A DNA stretch of 64,000 bases from the NCBI RefSeq assembly GCF_026626635.1, contig NZ_JAPNKA010000001.1, positions 1,488,001 through 1,552,000 on the forward strand, given 5' to 3'. Below, piece after piece: positions 25,850 through 34,246 of the stretch. Position numbers and translations under genes: made by a program. The notes under the pieces were generated by a model. It was given only the letters and a program-made list of their open reading frames with translations. It was not told where the DNA came from and ran no database searches. The stretch is from Archangium lansingense (GTDB lineage: Bacteria; Myxococcota; Myxococcia; Myxococcales; Myxococcaceae). The number at the start of each line of letters is the position of its first letter. The first letter of the stretch is position 1.

Positions 25850-26325
25850 TTTCACCAGGGTGCGGTCCCGCGCGTGGGTCCTCGGGCTCGTACTGCTTCC
25901 TCGGGGGCTGGGGCTCGGGCTGCCAGAAGCCGGCCGACACGTCCCCGTCCCTCGTCTACGCGGGCTCCGGCAGCATCGGCAACGCCGTCCTGCGCCCGTT
26001 CAGCGAGGGCTTCGAGCGGCGAGGAGGGCGGCCCATCGAGGCGAAGCACTACGTCGGCTCTGCGGAGGGCTTCAAGCTCGTGATGGAGGGGCGTGCGGAC
26101 CTGGGCGGCCTGGCGCGCTCGCTCACGAGCACGGAGAAGGCCCAGCAGCCCTATTACGTCATCATCGGTTACGCCGCGCTCGCGGTGTACGTCCACCCGG
26201 ACAATCCCGTCCCCAACCTCAGCCGGAACCAGCTCAAGGCGTTCTTCACCGGCGAGGTGAAGAACTGGAAGGACGTGGGCGGGCCGGATGCACCCGTGGA
26301 ACTCGTGACGGTGGAGCGCTCCTTC
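25850..26325 (+). pseudogene. PstS-like phosphate-binding protein remnant
   Basis: One frame encodes SLVYAGSGSIGNAVLRPFSE, VGSAEGFKLVMEGRADLGGL and KAFFTGEVKNWKDVGGPDAP, the pattern of a PstS-type substrate-binding protein of a phosphate ABC transporter. The signal-peptide part lies in another frame (RSRAWVLGLVLLPRGLG), indicating a frameshift, and the reading breaks at about 26325. The remaining C-terminal lobe is gone, replaced by an alcohol-dehydrogenase tail. A 119-bp piece of the same gene occurs again at 20560. Confidence 0.75.
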
Positions 26326-26377
26326 TCGCGCTGCGAGGACGCGCTGACGGACAGGGGCATCTACCTCCTCCACCGTT

Positions 26378-26632
26378 CCCACCCTGGGGATGTTCGCGGA
26401 CGTGCTCTGGACGCGCTTCTTCGGGAGCAGGAGAGCCGTCCTGGCGTTGACCGGCCTGCGGCCGCCGAGCGCGAAGAGGAAAGACCTGTGCTTTCTCAGG
26501 GAGCTCGCCGAGACGGGACGGCTCCGCGCGGTCATCGACCGCCGTTATCCCTGTGAAGACAGCGCCCAGGCCCACCGCCGCGTCGACTCGGGACACAAGC
26601 AGGGCACCGTGCTCCTCCAGATGGGGGCGTAG
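26378..26632 (+). pseudogene. Alcohol dehydrogenase (MDR) C-terminal fragment
   Basis: The reading MFADVLWTRFFGSRRAVLAL, LRELAETGRLRAVIDRRYPC and AQAHRRVDSGHKQGTVLLQM is the typical end of a quinone-oxidoreductase-like MDR. The catalytic and nucleotide-binding parts are missing. It directly follows the PstS remnant and ends at the REP half-element, so it is a stranded fragment. Confidence 0.7.
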
Positions 26633-26651
26633 GTGAGCTGGCGAAGACGCC

Positions 26652-26672
26652 GCCTACGAATCGTCTGACACC
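26652..26672. repeat. REP half-element
   Basis: CCTACGAATCGTCTGACACC C: right arm of the REPIN family. The IS91 remnant begins immediately after it. Confidence 0.7.
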
Positions 26673-26970
26673 CTTCAAGGCAGCGTGCGCTTCGAGCCGT
26701 TGCCGCCGCCCACGCAAGCCGAGGTGGAGCGGCTGCTGAAGGGGGTACGCCACCGAGTGCTGCGCCTGCTGGAGAAAAGAGGGGCCCTGCCCGCGCACGG
26801 GCCCCAGGACGCGCTGCAGGTGTACCAGGCGCACTCCCTGCAGCAGCGGCTGCGCTGGACGGAGGTGGACGTGCGGCCCCCTCCCCGAAAGCAGCCCCGG
26901 TGCGCCTTGCTGGAAGGCTTCTCCCTGCATGCCAATACGCACCTTCACGAAAACGACAGGCAGGGCCTGG

Positions 26971-27497
26971 GTGCGCTATGCATAATGCCCCTCTTCTCGG
27001 AAACGGGTTTTGGAATGGCCGCGCCCTTCTCATTCATCGCTTTCCTTCGCGTTTGCGGCCTCGGCGTGGAGCACCTGGTGCAAGAGGGGTGTCCACGCTC
27101 CGAGAAGGGCCTATCGGATTGCCGCGGGTCGTGTCGACCGAGGTGACTTGGATGAAGCTATGCTCAACCGCTGAGCCAGGAGCAGGCGGTGGGGCAGGCT
27201 CCCGGCGAAGTGCCACCTCTACAGCATCAGCGAGCTTGAGAAGGTCGGAAATGCGGAGGCGAACCTCACGACCGCCGATGCTGGGTGGGACCAGAGGTGA
27301 GGAGCGGTCTGTCCACTCAATCGGAAGCCTCATGCACCAGCCAGGTGGGTGCTCCACGTCGATGTACCGCCTGCCGTCCTGGCTGCGGACGGTGCGGATG
27401 ACCGGCAGCTGCACGCCTTGGAGCGGATGAGTCGGCAGGGTGATGGTCACGCAGCCCGAAACCGGCTCTGCATGTATCGTAGTCTGCGAATGGGATG
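26971..27497. mobile_element. 527-bp insertion in IS91 carrying a DUF5372-like gene
   Basis: The intact IS91 copy at 55820 reads AGGGCCTGGAGCGG across the point where this one has 26971-27497 inserted (left ...GGGCCTGG, right TGGAGCGG, so a duplication of 2-3 bp TGG/GG is possible). Inside lies one minus-strand gene. The ends show no obvious terminal repeat. Confidence 0.65.
27034..27450 (-). CDS. DUF5372-like small protein
   Basis: A 138-aa product from GTG 27450. The first 85 residues (MTITLPTHPLQGVQLPVIRT, then RRYIDVEHPPGW and LPIEWTDRSSPLVPPSIGGR) resemble the small DUF5372 proteins encoded next to transposases and recombinases. The last 45 residues are low-complexity and may be read-through. 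A decayed homologue occurs at 58160. It lies alone in the 527-bp insert. The function is unknown. Confidence 0.5.
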   Translation of the reverse strand: MTITLPTHPLQGVQLPVIRTVRSQDGRRYIDVEHPPGWCMRLPIEWTDRSSPLVPPSIGGREVRLRISDLLKLADAVEVALRREPAPPPAPGSAVEHSFIQVTSVDTTRGNPIGPSRSVDTPLAPGAPRRGRKREGKR

Positions 27498-28291
27498 TGG
27501 AGCGGCTGTGCCGCTACGGAGCACGCGGTGCGCTGGCGCTGGAGCGTTTGTCACGAGCGCAGGACGGCCGCCTAGCGTACCGGATGAAGCGCCCGCTGGC
27601 GGACGGCACCACGCATCTCTTCTTCACCGGGCTGGAACTGCTCCGTCGCCTGGCGTCCCTGGTGCCTCCGCCTCGGGCGAACCTCACGAGGTTTCATGGC
27701 GTCTTCGCTCCGGGCGCCAGGCTCCGGCCATTTCCGCTCCCTCAAGCGGGGAGGGAGGAGGGACCACAGAAGGAGAGCCTCTGCTTGGCCGCGACGGAGG
27801 AGGAGCCGAGGAAGCAGAGGACGGCGCGGGTGGAGTGGGCCGGGCTGCTGCGCTGGACGTTCTCACTGGACGGGCTTCGCCTGTCCGCGGTGTGGAGGCA
27901 GGCGAAAGGTGCTGGCGTGTGTGACGGCCCCCGCTGGGGTGCGCTTGAGAGTGGAGCACCTGGGACTGCCCACGCAGGCTCTGAAGCGGGCCCCGGCCCG
28001 GGGAGCACCCCAGCAGGCGTGGTGCTGAACCTGGCGCAGCCGCTGTCAATACGCCCCAACGCCCTGCCTCTCTGCTCAAGCGAGGGCGGCCAGGGCAGGG
28101 GTGTGCCCCAAGGGGTTGTAGCGTCCCGTGTACCGGCGCGGCGCGCGGCCTTGCTGGCCCCGGCAGCGGCCCTTCTCGGCCCCTCCGCTCCAGCCCTCAC
28201 CCTCTACATGGCTTCTCTCCCGCCTATACGCCGGCTCGAGCCGGATCATGAGCCGACGCAGCGGCTGCTCGCGGGGCTCGATGCCCGGCGG

Positions 28292-29218
28292 ATGGATCCC
28301 CAGGCTCCGTCGGGGCCCCCCGTGCCGAGGCTCCTGACGCGGGTTTCGGCCAGCCTGTCGCGTGCGAGCGGGGAGGCGGAGCCCGAGCGCGTCTCGCTGT
28401 TCGCGCGGCTCGGCGAGAAGGAGTTCCTGTCGGTGATGGAGGCCCTGGAGCTGCGGGAATTCCAGCCGGGGGAGGTCATCGTCGAGGAGGGAGAGCCGGG
28501 CAGCTCCATGTTCGCCATCGTGGAGGGGAGCGTGGAGGTGGTGTGGACGCTGCAGTCGGGGCGGCGGCGCACGGTGGCCTTCCTGGGCGAGGGCGACTTC
28601 TTCGGGGAGATGTCCATCCTCTCCGACGTGCCGCGGCTCGCGAGCGTCAAGGCCTTCGAGCGCACGGCGGTGTTGGAGCTCTCGCGGGAGCGGCTGGAGG
28701 GCATCATCCAGCGGCTCCCCTCCGTGGCCGAGGCCCTGCGGGCCTACCACCGCGAGCGCCTGCTGACGGACGTGCTGCGGGGCAACTCGCTCTTCCGGCT
28801 CCTCTCGCCCGAGCGGCGGGAGGCCGTCGCGCGGGACTTCCAGCTCTGCGCCAGGCCCGGGGGCGCGACCCTGCTCGAGCAGGGCAAGCCGGTGGACGCC
28901 CTGTACCTGCTGCTGCGGGGGCGGTGCCAGGTGCTGCACCCCCAGCAGGGCGGCGGCGAGCAGCTCGTGCGGACGCTGGGGGAGAGCGACATGTTCGGGG
29001 AGATCGCCCTGATGCTCGGCCTGTCGGCCACCGCCACCGTGCGCGCGGAGACGTCCTGCCTGCTGCTGCGGCTGGACTGGGGAAGCTGCGAGCGGCACCT
29101 GCTGGATCAGACCGGGCTGTGCGAGGCGCTCTCGCGACTGGGCAACGAGCGCCTGCTGCACTCCGCCGGGCTGCTCTGGGCGCCCCAGGCGCCCGGCGAG
29201 GCTCCATCGCGCGCTTGA
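28292..29218 (+). CDS. Protein with two cyclic-nucleotide-binding domains
   Basis: A 308-aa product from the first in-frame Met. Domain 1 (about residues 40-160) has the cNMP pattern FQPGEVIVEEGEPGSSMFAI, VEGSVEVVWT, FLGEGDFFGEMSILSDVPRL. Domain 2 repeats it (LLEQGKPVDALYLLLRGRCQ, GESDMFGEIALMLG). There is no HTH or enzyme domain, so it would act by binding a cyclic nucleotide and a partner. The original start is lost: the frame continues upstream through the IS91 tail without a stop, ending a long fusion ORF at 27440. A damaged duplicate lies at 37019. It is followed at 20 bp by the convergent M28 gene. Confidence 0.75.
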   Translation: MDPQAPSGPPVPRLLTRVSASLSRASGEAEPERVSLFARLGEKEFLSVMEALELREFQPGEVIVEEGEPGSSMFAIVEGSVEVVWTLQSGRRRTVAFLGEGDFFGEMSILSDVPRLASVKAFERTAVLELSRERLEGIIQRLPSVAEALRAYHRERLLTDVLRGNSLFRLLSPERREAVARDFQLCARPGGATLLEQGKPVDALYLLLRGRCQVLHPQQGGGEQLVRTLGESDMFGEIALMLGLSATATVRAETSCLLLRLDWGSCERHLLDQTGLCEALSRLGNERLLHSAGLLWAPQAPGEAPSRA

Positions 29219-29240
29219 GGTACCGCCACCGCGCGCCGGC

Positions 29241-30876
29241 TCAGGGGGCCGGCTGCGCGGTGGGGGCCGGAGTCCCTGGTTGCTCGAAGCGACGGAAGAA
29301 GCTGTCCTTGTTCCAGCTCGGGCGCTCGGGGGCATCGGCCACGCGCGAGGTGAGGTCGGCCAGCAGGCTCACGAAGCGGGCCGCGCCCTCGCGATCCACC
29401 GGCTGCGACAGATCATCCCCCGGTGCGTGGTAGCGCTTCGCGTGCCACTCCTTGTGCAGGCGCTCCTCCTTCGAGCCCTTGCGGTAGCCGAACCGGAAGG
29501 ACATCGCCGGCACGCCCTCGAGGATGAAGCTGTACTGATCGCTGCGGGTGAAGCCGTTGGCCTCGGGGTTCGGGTCCCTCATCACCTCGACGCCCATGCG
29601 CGAGGCGGTCGCTTTCAGCGGCGCGGCCAGCGAGGACTCCTCCACGCCGTAGGCCACGAGCCGCTGGAGCGGCGTGAGCGGCAGGAACATGTCCAGGTTG
29701 AGGTCGGCCACCATCCGGCCGCTGCCCTCGGGCGGGTGCGAGGCGAACCAGCGCGAGCCCAGCAGGCCTTTCTCCTCGCCCGTCACGGCCACGAAGAGCA
29801 CCGTGCGGCGCGGGTGCGCCTTTTTCTCCTGGAGGACGCGGGCCACCTCCAGCAGCGCGGCCACGCCGGTGGCGTTGTCCATGACGCCGTTGTAGACGCG
29901 ATCCCCGTCCCCGTTCACCGGCTCGCCGAGGCCCAGGTGATCCAGGTGCGCCGAGAGCACCACGCTCTCACCGGCGAGCTTCGGCTCACTGCCCGGCAGG
30001 CGCCCCACCACGTTGACCGAGGAGAGCTCCGACTTCTCCAGCGCCACCTCGCCGCGCAGCGAGACGGGGAGGGTGAAGTGAGGCATCGGCTTGCCCGCGT
30101 CCGCCAGGGCGAGGAGCTCCTCGAAGGTGTGTCCGCTGCCCTTCAGCAGCGTGTTCGCGGCCGCGGGGTTGAAGGCGGTGACGAGCGGAATGTCTACGCT
30201 CTGCTGGCTCGTGGGGTGGGCCAGCACCATCACCGGGTGCTGCTGGCCCTGCACCGCGCGCTCCCAGGAGACCTCCAGGACGCGAAGGTTCGGCAGCGCC
30301 AGCACGCCCACCGCGCCCGCGCGTGCGAACGTCCTCGCGAGCTCATCGGGCGAGCTGTAGTGGGCGGCCAGGTTGCCGGGGACGCCCGAGGGCATTCCTC
30401 CGAGGACGATGACGGCGACCTTCCCCTTCAAGTCCTGGCCGGCCAGGTCGTCGTACCCCGGCCTCGGGGATGCTCAGGCCATAGCCCACGAAGACGAGCC
30501 CGGCGTCCACGGGACCGGAGCGGCTCGTGAGCGAGCTGAGGAGGAGCTCCTGGTCGAGGGTGAGCGGCTGCTCCTGGCCGTCGCGGACCAGGGTCATCCG
30601 GCTGTGCTCCTTCACCACCCGGCGGGAGACGAGGGGGACGTCCTGGAGGTACCCCTGGCCGGCGCCGGGCTGGACGCCGAGCTCGGCCAGCTTCGCCGCG
30701 ACGTACTCGGCGGCGCGGCGGTGGCCCTCGCTGCCCGTGTCGCGCCCCTCCAGGCCGTCACTGGCGATTGCCTCGACGTGGGACCACCAGCGTTGCGCGG
30801 CGGGCGAGGGCGCCTTGGCGAAGGCGAGCGAGGGGACCAGCAACAGCAGGGAGGAGCAGGTTCGAAGGAGGGACAT
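29241..30876 (-). pseudogene. M28 zinc peptidase, frameshifted copy A
   Basis: Two ORFs cover a complete M28 gene: 30343-30876 gives the signal peptide (SLLRTCSSLLLLVPSLAFA) and the start of the protein, 29241-30431 gives the PA insert and catalytic part (LSAHLDHLGLG, MDNATGVAALLEV, AVTGEEKGLLGS, KRYHAPGDD). Compared with the intact copy at 37603-39231, copy A has four C instead of three at 30456-30459, and that extra base causes the shift. The product would be truncated after about 140 residues. Reversion or assembly error cannot be excluded. Confidence 0.8.
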
Positions 30877-30952
30877 GGTCTCGCGAGCGTTGGAACGGGG
30901 AAGTGCCCCGTACCAGTCCTACGCGCGAAACCCAGCGACATTGCGTGTGCCA

Positions 30953-31627
30953 CTACATGTTGCCGGGGGGCTCCACGCCGGGGTTCGGGCTGACCGGGGC
31001 CTCCAGGTTCACCGGGGCCACGCCCCGCCGCAGCACGGAGTTGCGGTAGCCGTAGGCGAAGTAGACGACGAGGCCGATGGCCAGCCAGATGCCGAAGCGC
31101 TCCCAGGCGTGCACGGGCAGGCCCTTCATGACGAAGAGGCACGCGGCGGCGCCAGCGAGCGACACCGGCCACACGAAGGGCACCTTGAAGGGCCGGGGCC
31201 GGTCCGGGTCCTTGAGGCGCTGCACGGGCACGCCCAGGCACACCAGCATGAAGGCGGACAGGGTACCGATGTTGGTCAGGTCGTACGTGGCGGCGTCATC
31301 GGCCACCAGCGAGCCGATCGCCACCAGCACGCCGGTGATGAGCGTGGTGACGTGGGGCGTGCGGTACCTGGGGTGGATCTTCGCCGCCCAGGGGGGCAGC
31401 AGGCCGTCGCGCGCCATGGCGTAGAAGATGCGCGGCTGGCCGTACTGGAACACCAGCAGCACCGCCGCCATGGAGACGACCGCGCCCAGGGAGATGATCC
31501 AGCTGAACTTCGTCAGCCCGGCCACCTCGAAGGCGTGCGCGAGCGGGTCCGAGGACTTGAGCTGCTGGTACGGAATGAGGCCCGTGGCCACCGCTCCGAC
31601 GATCACGTAGATGACCGTGCACACGGC
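30953..31627 (-). pseudogene. APC-family amino acid permease, C-terminal part
   Basis: About 220 residues with six or seven transmembrane segments in the APC pattern: [55 protein letters not shown] and [20 protein letters not shown], with [16 protein letters not shown] between. The N-terminal half is gone, replaced at about 31628 by an IS91 remnant in the opposite direction. Its last codons recur at 39306-39349 next to M28 copy B, showing it was part of the duplicated block. Confidence 0.8.
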
Positions 31628-31760
31628 CAGTTCCCTCAAGCGGGGACGGAGGCGGGCCCACAGAAGGAGAGCCTCTCCTTGGCCGCGACGGTGGAGGAGC
31701 CGAGGAATCAGAGGACGGCGCGGGTGGATTGGGCCGGGCTGCTGCGCAGGACGTTCGCAT

Positions 31761-33698
31761 TGGCGGTTTAGCCACAAACGACAAAAGGCTGGTGCGGTTC
31801 ACCCTGCACCGTCGGGTGCCCAAGCGCAGCTGGCCCTCGGCTACACCTCCTGAGGTGAAGCAGGAGGGCGGCAGCGCTGGCCGTCCACGTTCGGCTGCAC
31901 CACGCGAAAAGGGTGCGCAAGAGAGAGTGGAGCGTCGAGTGGAAGCCCGCCCCGACAGCCGACGGCCGCGAGCGGATGGGGCGCGCCGTGCAGCTGCTCC
32001 TGGACGCTGCCCACGGCGCGGCCGGAAGGCCCCAAGGGCCTCCAGCCGAGGCAAGCGAAGTAACAAGTCCCGACGTCGTTGAGTTGGGCAACAAGAGAGG
32101 AGCCGATGATGGCTGAAAGAGCTGCGCTCTACGCTCGCGTTTCCACGGCGCGGCAGGAGCAGGAGCAGACGGTTGCCTCGCAAATCGCGGCGCTCCACAA
32201 GGCTGCCGCGGAGCTGGGCCTGCAGGTGCCCCCGCAGCACTGCTACGTGGACGAGGGCTTCAGTGGTACCCGGCTGGACAGGCCTGCCTTCGACGCCATG
32301 CGGGACGCGGCGGCCGACGGCCTCCTCGATGTGCTGCTCGTCTTCGCACCCGACAGGCTGGCGCGCAATTACGTGCACCAGCAGGTGGTGCTCGAGGAGT
32401 TGGCTGCGCGAGGCGTGCGCGTGCACTTCGTCGAGCGGCCCATTGGGGAGAAGGCCGAGGACAAGCTGCTGGTGCAGATGCAGGGTGTCATCGCCGAGTA
32501 CGAGCGGGCAAAAATCATCGAGCGCACCCGACGCGGGCGCCTGCACAAGGTGCGCACGGGCCAGACGCCTCCTTTCTCGCGGCCACCGTACGGCTACCGC
32601 CTGGTGACGAGTCCGGACGGGCGGCAGAAGACAGTCGTCCTCCACGAGGAGGAGGCCGCGCGAGTGCGCGACATGTACCGCTGGGTGCTGGAGGAGGGCC
32701 TGAGTGCGCGCGCAGTCGCACGACGACTCACCGCCCAGGGCGTGCGGCCACGGCGCGCGGCGCGCTGGACGGGCGCCAGCGTCCGCCACCTCCTCGTCAA
32801 CCCGGCATTCACCGGCACCGCCGTCTACAACCGGCTGATGGCCGCCGTGCCGACACATCCGCGCAAGGCCGCGGCTCTGCGCAAGGTAGCCAAGAGCAGC
32901 TACCTGCTCCGCCCGCGCGAGCAGTGGCAGACGTGGCCCATTCCGCCCCTCGTCGACGAGGCCACGCAAGCGGCGGTGAAGCTGCAGCTGGCACGCAACA
33001 AGGTGCTCTCCTCGCGCAACGTGCGCTACAGCTACCTGCTGCGCATGCTGGTGGTGTGCGGCCAGTGCGGACTGCGCATGTCCTGCTTCCGTCGCGCGCA
33101 GTCCAACGGACGGGGCGACTACCACTACTACGGGTGCAGCCGAGGCCCCGAGGACAGTGGGCGTGCAGCACGCTGCAAGGCCCAGTACCTCAGGGCCGAG
33201 GCGCTGGACGCGACGGTATGGAGCGCAGTGTGCCAGTGGCTGCGCGAGCCCCGCATTCTGGTGGAGGAGGTCGCCTCCTGGCAGGAGCGCCGAGAGGGAG
33301 AAGAGGCCTCGGCACGCGAGCGAGCTCGCCTCGAGTCAACGTGTAGAAACCTCGAGAGGCAGGTGGAGCGCCTGGTGGACGCCTACCAGCAGGGCGCCCT
33401 GCGGGTGGACGAGTTGAAGGTGCGGCGCGCGCAACTGGAGGCTGCCCTTGAGGCAGCGCGCGCCCGGGCCAAGGAACTCCAGGCGCAGCATGCCGATGAG
33501 GAGCGGCTGGGCGAGCGGAAAGCGCAACTGGAGGCCTTTGCCGCGGCCGTGCGTGAGGGGCTCGACTCGCTCGACTTTGAGGGCAGGCAACGGCTGGTGC
33601 GCCTGCTCATCGAGCGCGTCGTGGTGACGGGAGAGCACGTCACCATCGAGCACGCGGTCCCCCTCTCTGGCCGGTTTTGTCGTTTGCGGAAAAACGAC
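31761..33698 (+). mobile_element. Serine-recombinase mobile element
   Basis: About 1.9 kb inserted in an IS91 gene. Its ends carry a 12-bp perfect inverted repeat, CAAACGACAAAA at 31774-31785 and TTTTGTCGTTTG at 33675-33686. It carries a small ORF and the large recombinase. The exact crossover point is not determined; both edges lie within about 15 bp of these repeats. Confidence 0.65.
31913..32116 (+). CDS. Small ORF upstream of the recombinase
   Basis: A 67-aa ORF from GTG 31913: KREWSVEWKPAPTADGRERM, then GRAVQLLLDAAHGAAG. The last codons overlap the recombinase start by 11 bp (GATGATGGCTGA), which suggests coupled translation. Small proteins of this look often precede large serine recombinases, from memory. 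The start is uncertain because no ribosome binding site is visible. Confidence 0.4.
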   Translation: MRKREWSVEWKPAPTADGRERMGRAVQLLLDAAHGAAGRPQGPPAEASEVTSPDVVELGNKRGADDG

Positions 33699-33863
33699 GC
33701 TGGACGTCTTCACCTGTGCGGAGGGCGGGGCAGGCGGCGGGTGCTGGCCTGGCTGACGCATGGGCCCGTTGTGAGGGGCATCCTGCGGCATTTGAATCTG
33801 CCCGAGGTGCCGCCTCCGCTCGCCCCGGCGCGAGGGCCGCCGCAGGCCGCATTCTGGCAGTGA
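32106..33863 (+). CDS. Large serine recombinase with IS91-derived tail
   Basis: A 585-aa site-specific DNA recombinase. Resolvase domain: catalytic Ser13 in LYARVSTARQEQ, then GFSGTRLDRPAF and VFAPDRLARN. The recombinase domain (PYGYRLV ... AVARRLTAQGVRPRRAARWT) is followed by the zinc ribbon (VCGQCGLRMSC, YYGCSRG, RCKAQYLRAEALD) and a long coiled coil (LESTCRNLERQVERLVDAYQ). The last 50 residues (RRRVLAWLTHGPVVRGILRH to AFWQ) come from the IS91 transposase into which the element inserted, so the C-terminus is a fusion. Start ATG 32106 with AGAGGAG upstream. Probably active or recently active. Confidence 0.85.
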   Translation: MMAERAALYARVSTARQEQEQTVASQIAALHKAAAELGLQVPPQHCYVDEGFSGTRLDRPAFDAMRDAAADGLLDVLLVFAPDRLARNYVHQQVVLEELAARGVRVHFVERPIGEKAEDKLLVQMQGVIAEYERAKIIERTRRGRLHKVRTGQTPPFSRPPYGYRLVTSPDGRQKTVVLHEEEAARVRDMYRWVLEEGLSARAVARRLTAQGVRPRRAARWTGASVRHLLVNPAFTGTAVYNRLMAAVPTHPRKAAALRKVAKSSYLLRPREQWQTWPIPPLVDEATQAAVKLQLARNKVLSSRNVRYSYLLRMLVVCGQCGLRMSCFRRAQSNGRGDYHYYGCSRGPEDSGRAARCKAQYLRAEALDATVWSAVCQWLREPRILVEEVASWQERREGEEASARERARLESTCRNLERQVERLVDAYQQGALRVDELKVRRAQLEAALEAARARAKELQAQHADEERLGERKAQLEAFAAAVREGLDSLDFEGRQRLVRLLIERVVVTGEHVTIEHAVPLSGRFCRLRKNDAGRLHLCGGRGRRRVLAWLTHGPVVRGILRHLNLPEVPPPLAPARGPPQAAFWQ

Positions 33864-34246
33864 GTGTCACCTCGGCCTGCAGGCCAGCCTTTAGCGCTCC
33901 TCTGCCTGGCGCGGGCAACCAGGCGTGCGTCCAGCGGGTGTCCGCAGCCATTCGCCTCGGGGGACTCGGCACCTTCCGCTCACGCTCGAGGACCCACTGC
34001 GCCCACTGTCTACCTCCCCGCGCGCTCTTAACCGGGCCTCTATACTTCTTATGCTCCGGACGGGGGTGGAAGGGCTGGCAGCACGCGTCCCAGGCGAAGC
34101 CGGGCGTGCGGCAGAGCAGGCGAGCAGGCGCGCCGGGACACCCTGCCCACTCAACCCTGGCGGCAATGCTGGGCCGAGGACCTGGTGTTAGCCACTTCAG
34201 GAAGCGGCAGGCAATTCCTCTTGCCCGTCGGGGAGCTAGTAGCGCC

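Larger units (their letters stand above)
26673..28232 (+). mobile_element. IS91-family transposase remnant, interrupted
   Basis: The C-terminal half of a Y2/IS91 (IS801/IS1294-like) transposase: VRFEPLPPPTQAEVERLL onward, broken at 26970, resuming at 27498 with [20 protein letters not shown] and [15 protein letters not shown], and ending [12 protein letters not shown] at 28030. Expected DVFACPRCGG is shifted by an extra G. After the stop a noncoding tail runs to CGCCTATACGCC at 28232, the common 3' end of this family. The catalytic N-terminal part is absent. Confidence 0.8.
31628..34046 (+). mobile_element. IS91 remnant split by a serine-recombinase element
   Basis: The left part (31628-31760) encodes [20 protein letters not shown] up to [10 protein letters not shown]. 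The right part (from 33699) continues LDVFTCAE and, in frame with the recombinase, RRRVLAWLTHGPVVRGILRH, ending GPPQAAFWQ at 33863. The two halves join at the same position of the transposase (TFA/LDVF), so one IS91 copy was split by the element at 31761-33698. After 33863 a noncoding tail runs to about 34046. From there to 34246 I see nothing. Confidence 0.7.

Noticed and set aside
30527..31771. A 414-aa plus-strand ORF over the M28/permease region
   Set aside because: Antisense to the M28 start and permease; only its last ~45 codons are real IS91 sequence.
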